A stretch of DNA of 14,186 bases from PVC group bacterium (ex Bugula neritina AB1) (lineage in GTDB: Bacteria > GCA-001730085): contig MDLB01000062.1 of assembly GCA_001730085.1 (NCBI GenBank), positions 1 through 14,186 on the forward strand, written 5' to 3'. Shown piece after piece: positions 1 to 6,755 of this stretch. The translations under genes were made by a program, and so were the position numbers. The notes under the pieces were generated by a model. The model was not told the origin of the DNA. It was given only the letters and a program-made list of their open reading frames with translations, and did no database searches. Each line of letters begins with the position of its first letter. The first letter of the stretch is position 1.

Positions 1-1
1 A

Positions 2-364
2 AAAGAGGAACAAGCTAAACGAGATAAACGAGATAAACAAAAAAAGTCCCAAAAAGAAAAAGAGGAACGAGCTAAACAAGCTAAACGAGATAAACAAAAA
101 AAATCCCAAAAAGAAAAAGAGGAACGAGCTAAACAAGCTAAACGAGATAAACAAAAAAAATCCCAAAAAGAAAAAGAGGAACGAGCTAAACTAGCTAAAC
201 GAGATAAACGAGATAAACAAAAAAAATCCCAAAAAGAAAAAGAGGAACAAGCTAAACAAGCTAAACGAGATAAACGAGATAAACTAAAAAAATCCCAAAA
301 AGAAAAAGAGGAACAAGCTAAACAAGCTAAACGAGATAAACGAGATAAACAAAAAAAATCCCAA
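2..364 (+). repeat. In-frame tandem repeats of 57 or 66 bp coding for a Lys/Arg/Glu/Gln-rich stretch
   Basis: Six head-to-tail units are visible: 2-52 (partial), 53-109, 110-166 (57 bp each), 167-232, 233-298 and 299-364 (66 bp each). The short unit encodes KEKEERAKQAKRDKQKKSQ. The long unit adds one extra three-residue RDK step, so all size differences are multiples of three and keep the frame. Units are almost identical at the DNA level, differing by a few substitutions (CAA/CGA, CAA/CTA), which points to recent expansion or homogenisation. The array continues to the left edge. The peptide has no hydrophobic heptads, so a charged single helix or a disordered spacer is more likely than a classical coiled coil. 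Confidence 0.95.
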
Positions 365-2194
365 AAGAAAAAAACTCCTCTTAATAAAACAAAACAAAAT
401 AAAGAAAAGTCTAAGGGAAAGAGCCGTCAATCTGACCAACAAGAAGACCTCTCTACACCGAACTCCGCTACAAAAGATCTTTTTGACCTTTTCCAAGAAA
501 CAAAAGGCAACACAGAATGGGCAACTTTTCAAAAACAAACACTAGCACAATCTATCGATAGAACCTCTGCAGAAAATTATTATCAAAAGATAGAGCAACA
601 AGAACAACTCAATCCGAGCTATCGGGCGTATAACAATAAGACAGACATAGACTTCGTTCATAGTAGAGACCGTTACAGAGACGTCTATTCCTCAAGCAAC
701 CCCGAATACACATTAAATACAAATGATGTCCCCTACTTTAATGGATCAAAAGTTTATGATCCCAATGGAAAATTTAGGTTTATCGCAACGCAAGCACCTT
801 TAAAAAAAGATAAAGAAAGTAAGAAAGCAGATACACGAGGAGACATGTTTAAAGTTTGCTTAGACAATGACGTCTCTGTCATAGCGATGTTAACAGAAAC
901 TGAAGAAATAACAGAAATAATAAAAAAAGGTAGAAAATATAAAGAAAAAGTAAAAAAATCTTCCACCTATTGGCCTAAAGAAAAAGGTGAAATCGTTGAA
1001 TATAAACTATCAAATGATCCTAACCATAGAATCAAAGTTAAGCTACTAAGTGAAAAAAAACCATACCCAGGAACAATTGTTCGAAAATTAAAAGTAAAAG
1101 ATACTACAAGCAAACAGTCTAGAACAATAACTCACCTTCAATTCACAAAATGGCCACGTCAAGATACCCCAGGACAATATAGTTCTGATGAATTCGATAG
1201 ATTTTACACAGAATTTTCAAAACAAACCGCTACTAACTCTGACAAACCTGCGCTTGTTCACTGCTCCGCAGGCATAGGTCGTACCGGAACTTTCATAGCC
1301 ATTGATCAAGCTGTAAAAAATTCTTATACTCATGAGGACTCCGATCAAAAAGATACAGCCTTCTTTGAAAAGATGAGAAAACATCGAAAACTGATTCAAA
1401 CAAAAAGTCAATATGTTTTCGCCAAAGAAAAAGCCCTTGAATTAAAAAAAGCTCTACAGCGAGAACGCATTAATCAAATGACCACCAAAGCTTCCTTTTC
1501 TGAATCTTTATCGGAAACTTCTGAAGGAGCAGCCTTTTCTCAAGAGATTGATACACGTTACCCCAAAGATTACTTTCAAAAGGAACAAAACAAAATGAAA
1601 TCTTTTGTGAAAAGATCATTAGAAAAAACTCCCTTCGTGGAAGCCGTCATTTTTGAACCTTTGGATTCTTTTAAAAAACCTACCTCATTTGTAACTCATC
1701 GGGTAACCTCGGAAAATAAAATAATATTAACTGTACATGAAAAATTAAATCCATTTAATAATAATAAAGATAAAACTGATTATATATTTTGTTCTGTTTT
1801 AAAAGAAATCGCTAAGCATAAACTTAAAGAAGATATGCGCAAGTGGAAAAATCATATATATTTTGAAAGAGAACTTGAAATAGCTAGCTTAATACAACTT
1901 TTTAGCATATTAAAGGGCAATGACTGGGAAGATGATGATTGGAGCAGAATAGTCGTAAAAGGGATAGAAGAAACTTTAGAAAAAAATCAGATTCCCTTTG
2001 AAAAAATAAATGAATACATAAATTTTTTAGAAAACATACAAAAACATCACAAAACTCTATCCCAAAAGCTTGATTTCAAAAGTGATTCAAAACGTATTTT
2101 AGATCAACTAGCTGAGCTAGATGAGCTTCCGATAGATGATCGACGCTCTTTAGCTAATCCTATACCGATGAATGCTTTACAAAGAAGTGCTTGA
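2..2194 (+). CDS. Eukaryotic-type protein tyrosine phosphatase with lysine-rich N-terminal repeats (5' partial)
   Basis: The frame is open without a stop from the left edge to the TGA at 2192-2194, giving 730 residues here with the true start outside the window. Residues 1-121 are charged tandem repeats and about 122-200 a polar linker. About 205-470 form a classical PTP domain: RDRYRDV (223-229), FIATQAP (260-266), a WPD-loop region (WPRQD, 384-388), the signature HCSAGIGRTG with catalytic Cys421 and Arg427, and a QTKSQY Q-loop. An ATG at 845 (residue 282) falls inside the domain and would delete its N-terminal third, so I reject it as the start. The usual general-acid Asp of WPD is Arg386, with Asp388 two residues later. 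About 260 C-terminal residues are charged, probably helical, and unrecognised. Known bacterial PTPs of this class (YopH, SptP) are secreted effectors. That role is inference here; no signal peptide can be judged because the N-terminus is missing. Confidence 0.88.
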   Translation, partial: KEEQAKRDKRDKQKKSQKEKEERAKQAKRDKQKKSQKEKEERAKQAKRDKQKKSQKEKEERAKLAKRDKRDKQKKSQKEKEEQAKQAKRDKRDKLKKSQKEKEEQAKQAKRDKRDKQKKSQKKKTPLNKTKQNKEKSKGKSRQSDQQEDLSTPNSATKDLFDLFQETKGNTEWATFQKQTLAQSIDRTSAENYYQKIEQQEQLNPSYRAYNNKTDIDFVHSRDRYRDVYSSSNPEYTLNTNDVPYFNGSKVYDPNGKFRFIATQAPLKKDKESKKADTRGDMFKVCLDNDVSVIAMLTETEEITEIIKKGRKYKEKVKKSSTYWPKEKGEIVEYKLSNDPNHRIKVKLLSEKKPYPGTIVRKLKVKDTTSKQSRTITHLQFTKWPRQDTPGQYSSDEFDRFYTEFSKQTATNSDKPALVHCSAGIGRTGTFIAIDQAVKNSYTHEDSDQKDTAFFEKMRKHRKLIQTKSQYVFAKEKALELKKALQRERINQMTTKASFSESLSETSEGAAFSQEIDTRYPKDYFQKEQNKMKSFVKRSLEKTPFVEAVIFEPLDSFKKPTSFVTHRVTSENKIILTVHEKLNPFNNNKDKTDYIFCSVLKEIAKHKLKEDMRKWKNHIYFERELEIASLIQLFSILKGNDWEDDDWSRIVVKGIEETLEKNQIPFEKINEYINFLENIQKHHKTLSQKLDFKSDSKRILDQLAELDELPIDDRRSLANPIPMNALQRSA

Positions 2195-2318
2195 TTAATA
2201 ACAAAATCTCCACTCTCTTCCGTATACATCATAAAGGCATTCTAAAATAACCTCTATTCCTTACTCTTAATAAAACTCATAGTCTCTTGGCCAATAATAT
2301 ACACTTTTTTATAAAATC

Positions 2319-2361
2319 TTCAAGAAAGCTTGTAATCCATTTTTCAACAGTCTCATGTATA
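2319..2361 (-). repeat. Intergenic repeat, copy A
   Basis: Read on the minus strand this matches copy B (4414-4454) over about 40 bases with small gaps. The order of shared blocks is TATA, GACT, a run of A followed by TGG, ACAAG, and a T-rich tail ending TGA. Copy C (6723-6750) shares only the A-rich, ACAAG and T-rich parts. I noticed the match by eye, and AT-richness may inflate it. Confidence 0.4.
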
Positions 2362-2411
2362 ATAAAGAACATCATGTTTAAAATAGTCGACTCTTATATT
2401 AAGCTTAAGAA

Positions 2412-2531
2412 ATGAGAGGCTCTTACTTTTCACATTTTTTCTTTGGCAAAATTTTAGCTACAAGAATCTCTCGTCATCGACGCAAACTAAAGAGGTCTTC
2501 TCTCTTAAACAACAATAAAAAAGATTCTTAA
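2412..2531 (+). CDS. Possible small basic protein of 39 residues
   Basis: ATG at 2412 opens a 39-codon frame closed by TAA at 2529-2531. The product begins MRGSYFSHFFFGKILATRIS and continues with a strongly basic RHRRKLKR stretch. The frame is longer than expected by chance in such AT-rich DNA, and the hydrophobic-then-basic order is protein-like. However, no good ribosome binding site precedes it (only AAGAA right at the ATG), and I recognise no family. It may be a chance ORF. Confidence 0.2.
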   Translation: MRGSYFSHFFFGKILATRISRHRRKLKRSSLLNNNKKDS

Positions 2532-2558
2532 AAAAAATATCTGTAGAATAGCTATATA

Positions 2559-3332
2559 TTATCTTTTAGGACACTTCCCTTCAAGAGATTGAAGAATCGC
2601 TCCTTTAACATCCTCAGAAAAATCTTGTGTCACAATCCACTCTAAGTAGGATTTCTCCCCTTTCGCTAATTCACGCAAAGATGTTCCCTTGTGCTTCCCA
2701 AAGTTAATAACCAGTTCAGACTTAACCCAAAGCAATCGCCCTTCTTGGTCAAAAGAGTTCCCACGCTTTTTACTTTGACAAAACTCAACAACTTTGGAAA
2801 TGTCTTTAGGTAAATCCTCATACATTTCACTTTGGGCTTGCAAAACATCCCAACTTGCTCTAGCATCTGGCAAAGCCGAATGAGCGCCTTCCAGATTTTT
2901 TTTACAGTAATATTGATAAGCCTTACCCAATGTATGAGGTTCCAAAGTTCTATAAACAACATAGGGATCAACAAGAGAAACTTTGTCCAAAGAAAAATCT
3001 ATGCCCACACGTTTGAATTCATTACAAAGAAAGGGTATATCAAATTTGATAGCATTATAACCACCTAAGTCACAATCTTTAAAAATTTTCAAAATATCAT
3101 AGGAAAGATCTTTAAAAGACCTTGCAAAAATAACATCTTCATCAGATATCCCATGAATAGCTGCAGCATCTTCAGGAATAGGACGTTCCGGGTTAACCAA
3201 CCACTCGAATTCCTCTTTTTTGCCATCAGGATAAATTTTAACAACAGCTATCTGTACAATTCTATCTTGGCTCACACTTGTTCCTGTTGTTTCAAGATCA
3301 AACATCACCAAGGGACGCTCTAATTTAAACAT
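2559..3332 (-). CDS. DnaQ-family 3'-5' exonuclease with C-terminal ExoX-like domain
   Basis: A 257-residue DEDDh exonuclease. Exo I is FDLETTG with Asp12 and Glu14, Exo II is GGYNAIKFD with Asp98, and Exo III is HSALPDARAS with His151 and Asp156, so all metal ligands and the catalytic His are present. Residues about 208-250 (INFGKHKG...YLEWIVTQDFS) match the small domain found after ExoX-like nucleases. It probably trims 3' ends in DNA repair or proofreading; its polymerase or partner is unknown. I chose ATG 3332 because the DNA before it lies in the end of the upstream gene and the next in-frame start upstream is only a TTG at 3359. GGAGG lies 13 nt ahead, a long spacing. It overlaps the glycosyltransferase gene by 8 bp (ATGTTTAA), implying translational coupling. 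Confidence 0.9.
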   Translation of the reverse strand: MFKLERPLVMFDLETTGTSVSQDRIVQIAVVKIYPDGKKEEFEWLVNPERPIPEDAAAIHGISDEDVIFARSFKDLSYDILKIFKDCDLGGYNAIKFDIPFLCNEFKRVGIDFSLDKVSLVDPYVVYRTLEPHTLGKAYQYYCKKNLEGAHSALPDARASWDVLQAQSEMYEDLPKDISKVVEFCQSKKRGNSFDQEGRLLWVKSELVINFGKHKGTSLRELAKGEKSYLEWIVTQDFSEDVKGAILQSLEGKCPKR

Positions 3333-4353
3333 TTTTTTTACTATACCTCCACAATTCAACCAGCTTTATCAAAACCTCTTCTACAGTGAGATCTTTCATA
3401 CATTGATGATGCTCCAAAGGGCAAATCTTTTTATAACAAGGTTGGCAATCGACATGTTTTTGAACCAAAAAAGCATCTTTTTGGAATGGGCCTGTTCTAC
3501 GAACATTTGTTGGGCCATATATGCCCAAAACAGGACATCCAACCGAGGCCGCCATATGCAATGGGCCCGTATCTCCAGATATAAAAAAAAGAGATCTTTT
3601 CAAAAGAGCGGCAGACTCTTTCAAACTAAGAGACCCTGTCAAATCAACAACATTTTCCAAGCCGTCAGCCAAAAATTTATGATCCTCAACATCTTGTGAG
3701 CCACCCAATAAAAAGATTGTATCACAACTGTACTCGCGAAACTTTTGTATCAACTTTTTAAAATTAGAAATACCCCATCGATTCGCCGGACGACTAGCAA
3801 CAGCATTCAAAGAAAAATATGTCTCCGTTGAAAGTTTTTCTTCCAAAAGATTTTCAATCTTCTCCTCAGCTTTTTCTCCTATCGGAAAGTTAAAGAGAGG
3901 TCGGTCTTTAGAAATCCCTAGTTGCTTCAATAAATTTAAGTTTCGTACGGAATGCAAAACATCTTTGTTCCCACTTTTAACACACACATTATATAAAAAG
4001 GAGCAAGGCTCACGAGGATCCTGATAACCTATGCGAAAATGTGCTTTGCTAAAACGCATAAACAAAGAACTCTTAAATGTTCCCTGAAAGTCAATAGCCC
4101 AATCATAGTTACTTTTACGCAATTTTTGGATGCACTCTCTGATACGTTTTTGTTTCCTATTAAAAATAATCAAGCGATTGATATCAGGATGCCCCTCTAA
4201 AACAGCCGCAGCTTTATCTTCTACCAACCAATCAATCGAAACATCTTCACAGCTTCTTTTCAAAACATTCAAAGCCAACAATGTTTGGATAACATCACCT
4301 ATGGCACTCATTTTGACAATGAGGATTTTTTTAGGACGAACTAGCTTAATCAA
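3325..4353 (-). CDS. Glycosyltransferase family 9, LPS heptosyltransferase-like
   Basis: A 342-residue protein with the two Rossmann-like halves of ADP-heptose:LPS heptosyltransferases (WaaC/WaaF/RfaF type). The N-terminal strand ILIVKMSAIGDVIQT (10-24) contains the conserved GD. The C-terminal donor-binding motif is SGDTGPLHMAASVGCPVLG (259-277) followed by YGPT (279-282). It should add a sugar, probably heptose, to the LPS core on the cytoplasmic face of the inner membrane. A late four-cysteine cluster (Cys303, 306, 311, 318) is typical of one subset of these enzymes. The start is a TTG at 4353, supported by AAGGAG with a 5-nt spacer; no better in-frame ATG precedes the GD motif. Exact acceptor and donor cannot be told from sequence. 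Confidence 0.87.
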   Translation of the reverse strand: MIKLVRPKKILIVKMSAIGDVIQTLLALNVLKRSCEDVSIDWLVEDKAAAVLEGHPDINRLIIFNRKQKRIRECIQKLRKSNYDWAIDFQGTFKSSLFMRFSKAHFRIGYQDPREPCSFLYNVCVKSGNKDVLHSVRNLNLLKQLGISKDRPLFNFPIGEKAEEKIENLLEEKLSTETYFSLNAVASRPANRWGISNFKKLIQKFREYSCDTIFLLGGSQDVEDHKFLADGLENVVDLTGSLSLKESAALLKRSLFFISGDTGPLHMAASVGCPVLGIYGPTNVRRTGPFQKDAFLVQKHVDCQPCYKKICPLEHHQCMKDLTVEEVLIKLVELWRYSKKNV

Positions 4354-4413
4354 AAAAACTCCTTTAGGATTCTATTTTTAAGAGAAAAAAGATAAAAAAA
4401 CTTTTAAAGGACC

Positions 4414-4454
4414 TCAGAAAAACTTGTGAACCATTTTTAATAGTCCCATTATAC
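4414..4454 (-). repeat. Intergenic repeat, copy B
   Basis: Best match of the small family to copy A (2319-2361), roughly three quarters identical by eye with single-base gaps. On the minus strand it begins with TATAATGGGACT and passes through ACAAG into a T-rich tail. Unlike copies A and C it lies upstream of genes, so it is not simply a terminator. Confidence 0.4.
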
Positions 4455-4615
4455 ACTGTGAGTCTTACAAAAAATCTAACATCTCAATTTTTAATAGTAT
4501 CTTGTTCTAAAAGAACTCTTATGTTTTATTGAAAGAACTTTTATAACAGTTTGTTGTTTCGCAACGATTTGAATTTATTGATCAGCTTTTTCTTTCTATA
4601 ATTAAAGAAAAACAC

Positions 4616-4645
4616 TTGACTAAACACAGGCGTTTAGCCTAAAAT
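4616..4645 (+). promoter_or_regulatory. Sigma-70-type promoter of rpsT
   Basis: TTGACT at 4616-4621 and TAAAAT at 4640-4645, 18-bp spacer, each 5 of 6 to consensus. Predicted transcription start is near 4652, leaving a leader of about 88 nt. The spacer contains two overlapping short inverted repeats (TAAAC/GTTTA and AGGC/GCCT), which might be an operator but are short enough to be chance. Confidence 0.65.
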
Positions 4646-4653
4646 AAATGTAT

Positions 4654-4698
4654 TCTGCACACTCTCAAAGACTTTCTTCTACTATGAGGATATGCAGA
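4654..4698 (+). promoter_or_regulatory. Foldable leader of rpsT mRNA
   Basis: TCTGCA (4654-4659) pairs perfectly with TGCAGA (4693-4698). Inside it TCTCA (4663-4667) pairs with TGAGG (4685-4689) with one G-U. This gives a two-stage stem with a three-by-three internal loop, just downstream of the predicted transcription start. It could be an autoregulatory site, since S20 is known to control its own synthesis in E. coli, but the structure is only inferred. Confidence 0.35.
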
Positions 4699-4739
4699 TT
4701 TTTCTTATGTTCATATAGATAAAAGAAGGAATATGCCTC

Positions 4740-5006
4740 GTGCCTAATTTGCGTTCTGCCAAAAAGCGTGTCAAAACAAACGAAATTAAACGTTTAGCTA
4801 ATAACATAGTTAAATCTAAAATGAAAACTTTTGTAAAAAAAACCTATGAGAGCATATCTTCTGGGAATAAATCTGAAGCTGATCTTCTTATCCGTGATGC
4901 TTTTTCAAGCATAGATCGTGCCGCGAAGAAAAACCTTATTCATAAAAATTACGCTAGTCGCCACAAAGCTAGACTTTCTAAAGCTTTGGCCACTATACAA
5001 GGTTAA
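4740..5006 (+). CDS. rpsT: 30S ribosomal protein S20
   Basis: An 88-residue protein, the usual size for S20, with the family's N-terminal PNLRSAKKRVKTNEIKR pattern and C-terminal HKNYASRHKARLSKAL. It binds 16S rRNA and helps assemble the small subunit. The start is GTG at 4740, set by GAAGGA at 4725-4730 with a 9-nt spacer and by the conserved Pro-Asn second and third residues. An out-of-frame ATG at 4733 opens a four-codon reading (M-P-R-A-stop) that overlaps this start; it is only 2 nt from the ribosome binding site. A non-ATG start also occurs in E. coli rpsT (TTG), where it limits translation. The gene converges with holA with only 5 bp between stops and no visible terminator. Confidence 0.95.
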   Translation: MPNLRSAKKRVKTNEIKRLANNIVKSKMKTFVKKTYESISSGNKSEADLLIRDAFSSIDRAAKKNLIHKNYASRHKARLSKALATIQG

Positions 5007-5011
5007 TTTTT

Positions 5012-5980
5012 TCAGAAACTTAGTATAAATTTTTGAAATATGGTTTTGGGAGAAAGATTATTTTTCTTAAGATCTAGTTCTAAATCGTATATTTTTTCAA
5101 AAATATCGCACATCTGTATTTTGTTAAAAGCTTTCTCTTGCCTGGTCATTTTCTTAAAAACCCACGGCTTCATAGAAAGCTTTTTTAAAATCTGATCTGA
5201 CGATAAGCCTTGTTCTCGTGCTTCTCGTAAAGCCCACAGCTTCTTAAAGTGCCACATAAAAACGCCTGCAATATCATAGCCCCCATTGCCATTAACGAGT
5301 ATCGCATTTAATCTCTTAATAGCCAAATCATATTTTTTGGACAACATATCATCCAGCAATAAAAAAACATCAGCATTATCAACGCTCATCACAAGGTCTT
5401 TCAGCTCTTCCAGTGTTAATTTACCTTCACTCCCAGCATATGTCACAAGTTTATCTATATCTTGTTGTATTTTTAGCAAATCACCTGTGTATTGTTGCTC
5501 AAGGAATGAACGAATTTTAAAGTCCCATGAAATCCCATTCTCTTTACAGTAGTCTCTAAGCCATAAAGAAAAATTAGAACGATCAAGAGGTTTTAAGGTT
5601 TGAATATCACACTTCTCCTTAAGTTTACTAGGAAAAGACCTTCTATCTTTAATAAAAAGAACCAAGCATGTTGCCTGTGTAGGGTTTTGAAAATAATCTA
5701 GGATTGCCTTATCTTTCAAAAAAACATCGGCTTCTTCACAGATAACAAGTGTCTTGCTTTGCAACAAAGACATTGACAAGCAAGCATTTATGATTTCGGA
5801 AGAGCTATGCATTTTCCCATTAAAGTGAAATGCACCTAAAGAGTTATCCATCTCTGTTTCGGACCACTTATAACGAAAAGCTTCTATCAGCTTTTTTTTT
5901 AAATACAAATCTTTTCCAACAAAAACATACAAAGGATCTAAATCTTCAACATCTGTCTTGTCTATTTTCAAATGGAACAA
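5012..5980 (-). CDS. holA: DNA polymerase III delta subunit
   Basis: A 322-residue protein, near the usual size of HolA. The N-terminal DPLYVFVGKDLYLKKK matches the start of the family's AAA+-like domain. There is no functional Walker A motif, as expected for delta. Further family-like stretches are KTLVICEEAD, LDRSNFSLWL, the lid-like region YTGDLLKIQQDIDKLVTYA, and the C-terminal clamp-loader collar helices. Delta opens the beta sliding clamp during loading. The start is TTG at 5980, one base after the lptE stop, with GAGGGA about 10 nt upstream inside the end of lptE; no in-frame ATG occurs before the domain. Coupling to lptE is likely. The lptE-holA order is common in Gram-negative genomes. 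Confidence 0.88.
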   Translation of the reverse strand: MFHLKIDKTDVEDLDPLYVFVGKDLYLKKKLIEAFRYKWSETEMDNSLGAFHFNGKMHSSSEIINACLSMSLLQSKTLVICEEADVFLKDKAILDYFQNPTQATCLVLFIKDRRSFPSKLKEKCDIQTLKPLDRSNFSLWLRDYCKENGISWDFKIRSFLEQQYTGDLLKIQQDIDKLVTYAGSEGKLTLEELKDLVMSVDNADVFLLLDDMLSKKYDLAIKRLNAILVNGNGGYDIAGVFMWHFKKLWALREAREQGLSSDQILKKLSMKPWVFKKMTRQEKAFNKIQMCDIFEKIYDLELDLKKNNLSPKTIFQKFILSF

Positions 5981-5981
5981 A

Positions 5982-6512
5982 TCAATACCATCCCTCTAAT
6001 ACTTCCGTGGTAATTTTTTTAGCTATGCGAAAAGCTGCTAATTCCAACCCTCTTTCTTCTTCGTCAAAAATGGATCCATCCACATATAAATCCTCTTCTC
6101 GAAATATGGACTTTTTCTTCCAAATAACCTTTTGAGACTTCGCATCTTTTAAAACAACCGAAACTTTTAAGATCAAACGAATCTCTTCAACAAGACCCGC
6201 ATCACTACTAGAATACCTCAAAGGTCTCACTTCGTAATCGGTCACTGTTCCCTCTAAAACCCAGTCAGCCATAGACGGTTCAAGAACCTGTAACTGTCCA
6301 TCTTGAATAAAATTTTGAATAACTTTATCTGTTACCGTTTTTTCAAGTCTTCTTTTGAAGGTTCTTCCTGCTTTTTTCAAACGAAATGTCTCATTCTTAA
6401 ACATAGGAACAGCTATACTATTAACATGCGATGGAAGAAAACTCTTCGTAGAATACCCACAACCACTCAAAAAAGACACAATCCAAAAAGGTATCATAAA
6501 ATATTTAAACAT
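5982..6512 (-). CDS. lptE: LPS-assembly lipoprotein LptE-like
   Basis: A 176-residue lipoprotein. A short hydrophobic signal ends in the lipobox LSGC, so Cys18 would be lipidated after signal peptidase II cleavage. The mature protein begins CGYS, followed by LPSHVNSIAVPMFKNETF, the typical start of the LptE family. LptE plugs the LptD barrel in the outer membrane and helps deliver LPS to the surface. ATG 6512 is preceded by AAGGAG at a 9-nt spacing. The gene is followed directly by holA. Sequence identity in this family is low, so assignment rests on the lipobox, CGY start, size and neighbour. Confidence 0.8.
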   Translation of the reverse strand: MFKYFMIPFWIVSFLSGCGYSTKSFLPSHVNSIAVPMFKNETFRLKKAGRTFKRRLEKTVTDKVIQNFIQDGQLQVLEPSMADWVLEGTVTDYEVRPLRYSSSDAGLVEEIRLILKVSVVLKDAKSQKVIWKKKSIFREEDLYVDGSIFDEEERGLELAAFRIAKKITTEVLEGWY

Positions 6513-6551
6513 CTCAAAATTCTCCTTTTTATAGTTTTAAATCTATTATGA

Positions 6552-6565
6552 AGCAAATATTTGCT
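6552..6565. promoter_or_regulatory. Perfect 14-bp palindrome upstream of lptE
   Basis: AGCAAATATTTGCT reads the same on both strands and lies 40 bp ahead of the lptE start, where a promoter or operator is expected. A second short inverted repeat, AGTGA/TCACT (6578-6582 and 6594-6598), lies just beyond it. The rest of 6566-6700 is less AT-rich than other gaps and contains a GGTAGGGGG patch on the minus strand. I cannot assign a regulator. Confidence 0.4.
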
Positions 6566-6722
6566 ATCACTCTACCCAGTGAACATCCCTCGGTCACTAA
6601 AAAATCCCATTTTTTCTTCTTATAGCACATGCAAGATTTTTGCGGCAATACCCCCTACCTTTCATTAGAAATAATTTGTACAAAGATTATTTCACTATAA
6701 AAAATTATAACTTCTAAAAAAT

Positions 6723-6751
6723 CTAAAAAAGCTTGTGAAATATTTAACAAG
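6723..6751 (-). terminator. Weak hairpin and T-run after the bamD-like gene
   Basis: On the minus strand CTTGT (6751-6747) can pair with ACAAG (6736-6732) across a 10-nt loop, followed by six Ts (6730-6725) and then another T-run. It begins 4 bp after the stop codon. The stem is only 5 bp, so termination may be partial. The same bases form copy C of the intergenic repeat. Confidence 0.35.
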
Positions 6752-6755
6752 AAAA

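Larger units (their letters stand above)
2195..2558. other. Intergenic region between the phosphatase gene and the exonuclease gene
   Basis: This 364-bp AT-rich stretch lies between two genes that end facing each other. I see no convincing terminator, tRNA or other RNA gene. It holds one copy of a short sequence shared with two other intergenic regions (about 2319-2361) and a weak 39-codon ORF candidate (2412-2531), both listed separately. Confidence 0.6.
4354..4739. other. Divergent intergenic region between the glycosyltransferase gene and rpsT
   Basis: This 386-bp stretch separates divergent genes and must hold both promoters. The rpsT-side promoter is clear (4616-4645). On the GT9 side a TATAAT occurs on the minus strand within about 4448-4453, but I see no good -35 hexamer at the right distance. 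It also holds intergenic repeat copy B, a second ATTTTTAATAGT block near 4487, and a direct repeat of AAAGAACT (about 4507 and 4531). Confidence 0.6.

Noticed and set aside
1-364. Repeat array resembling a CRISPR at first glance
   Set aside because: Units abut with no variable spacers, and the frame is open and continuous with the phosphatase.
284-538. Minus-strand frame opposite the repeats
   Set aside because: Its Phe/Leu/Ser-rich product is the antisense of lysine-rich repeat DNA.
845-2194. Phosphatase gene beginning at ATG 845
   Set aside because: The frame stays open upstream to base 2 and encodes PTP motifs (RDRYRDV, FIATQAP) that this start would remove; no ribosome site precedes 845.
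3333-3359. Exonuclease start at TTG 3359
   Set aside because: It would place GGAGG inside the gene; ATG 3332 fits the family N-terminus better.
4551-4575. GTTG/CAAC hairpin near 4565 considered as a terminator or operator
   Set aside because: Four-base arms with no T-run; expected by chance.
6566-6700. Less AT-rich patch upstream of lptE considered as an RNA gene (SRP or 6S-like)
   Set aside because: No conserved core of any known RNA family is recognisable and no long stem closes it.
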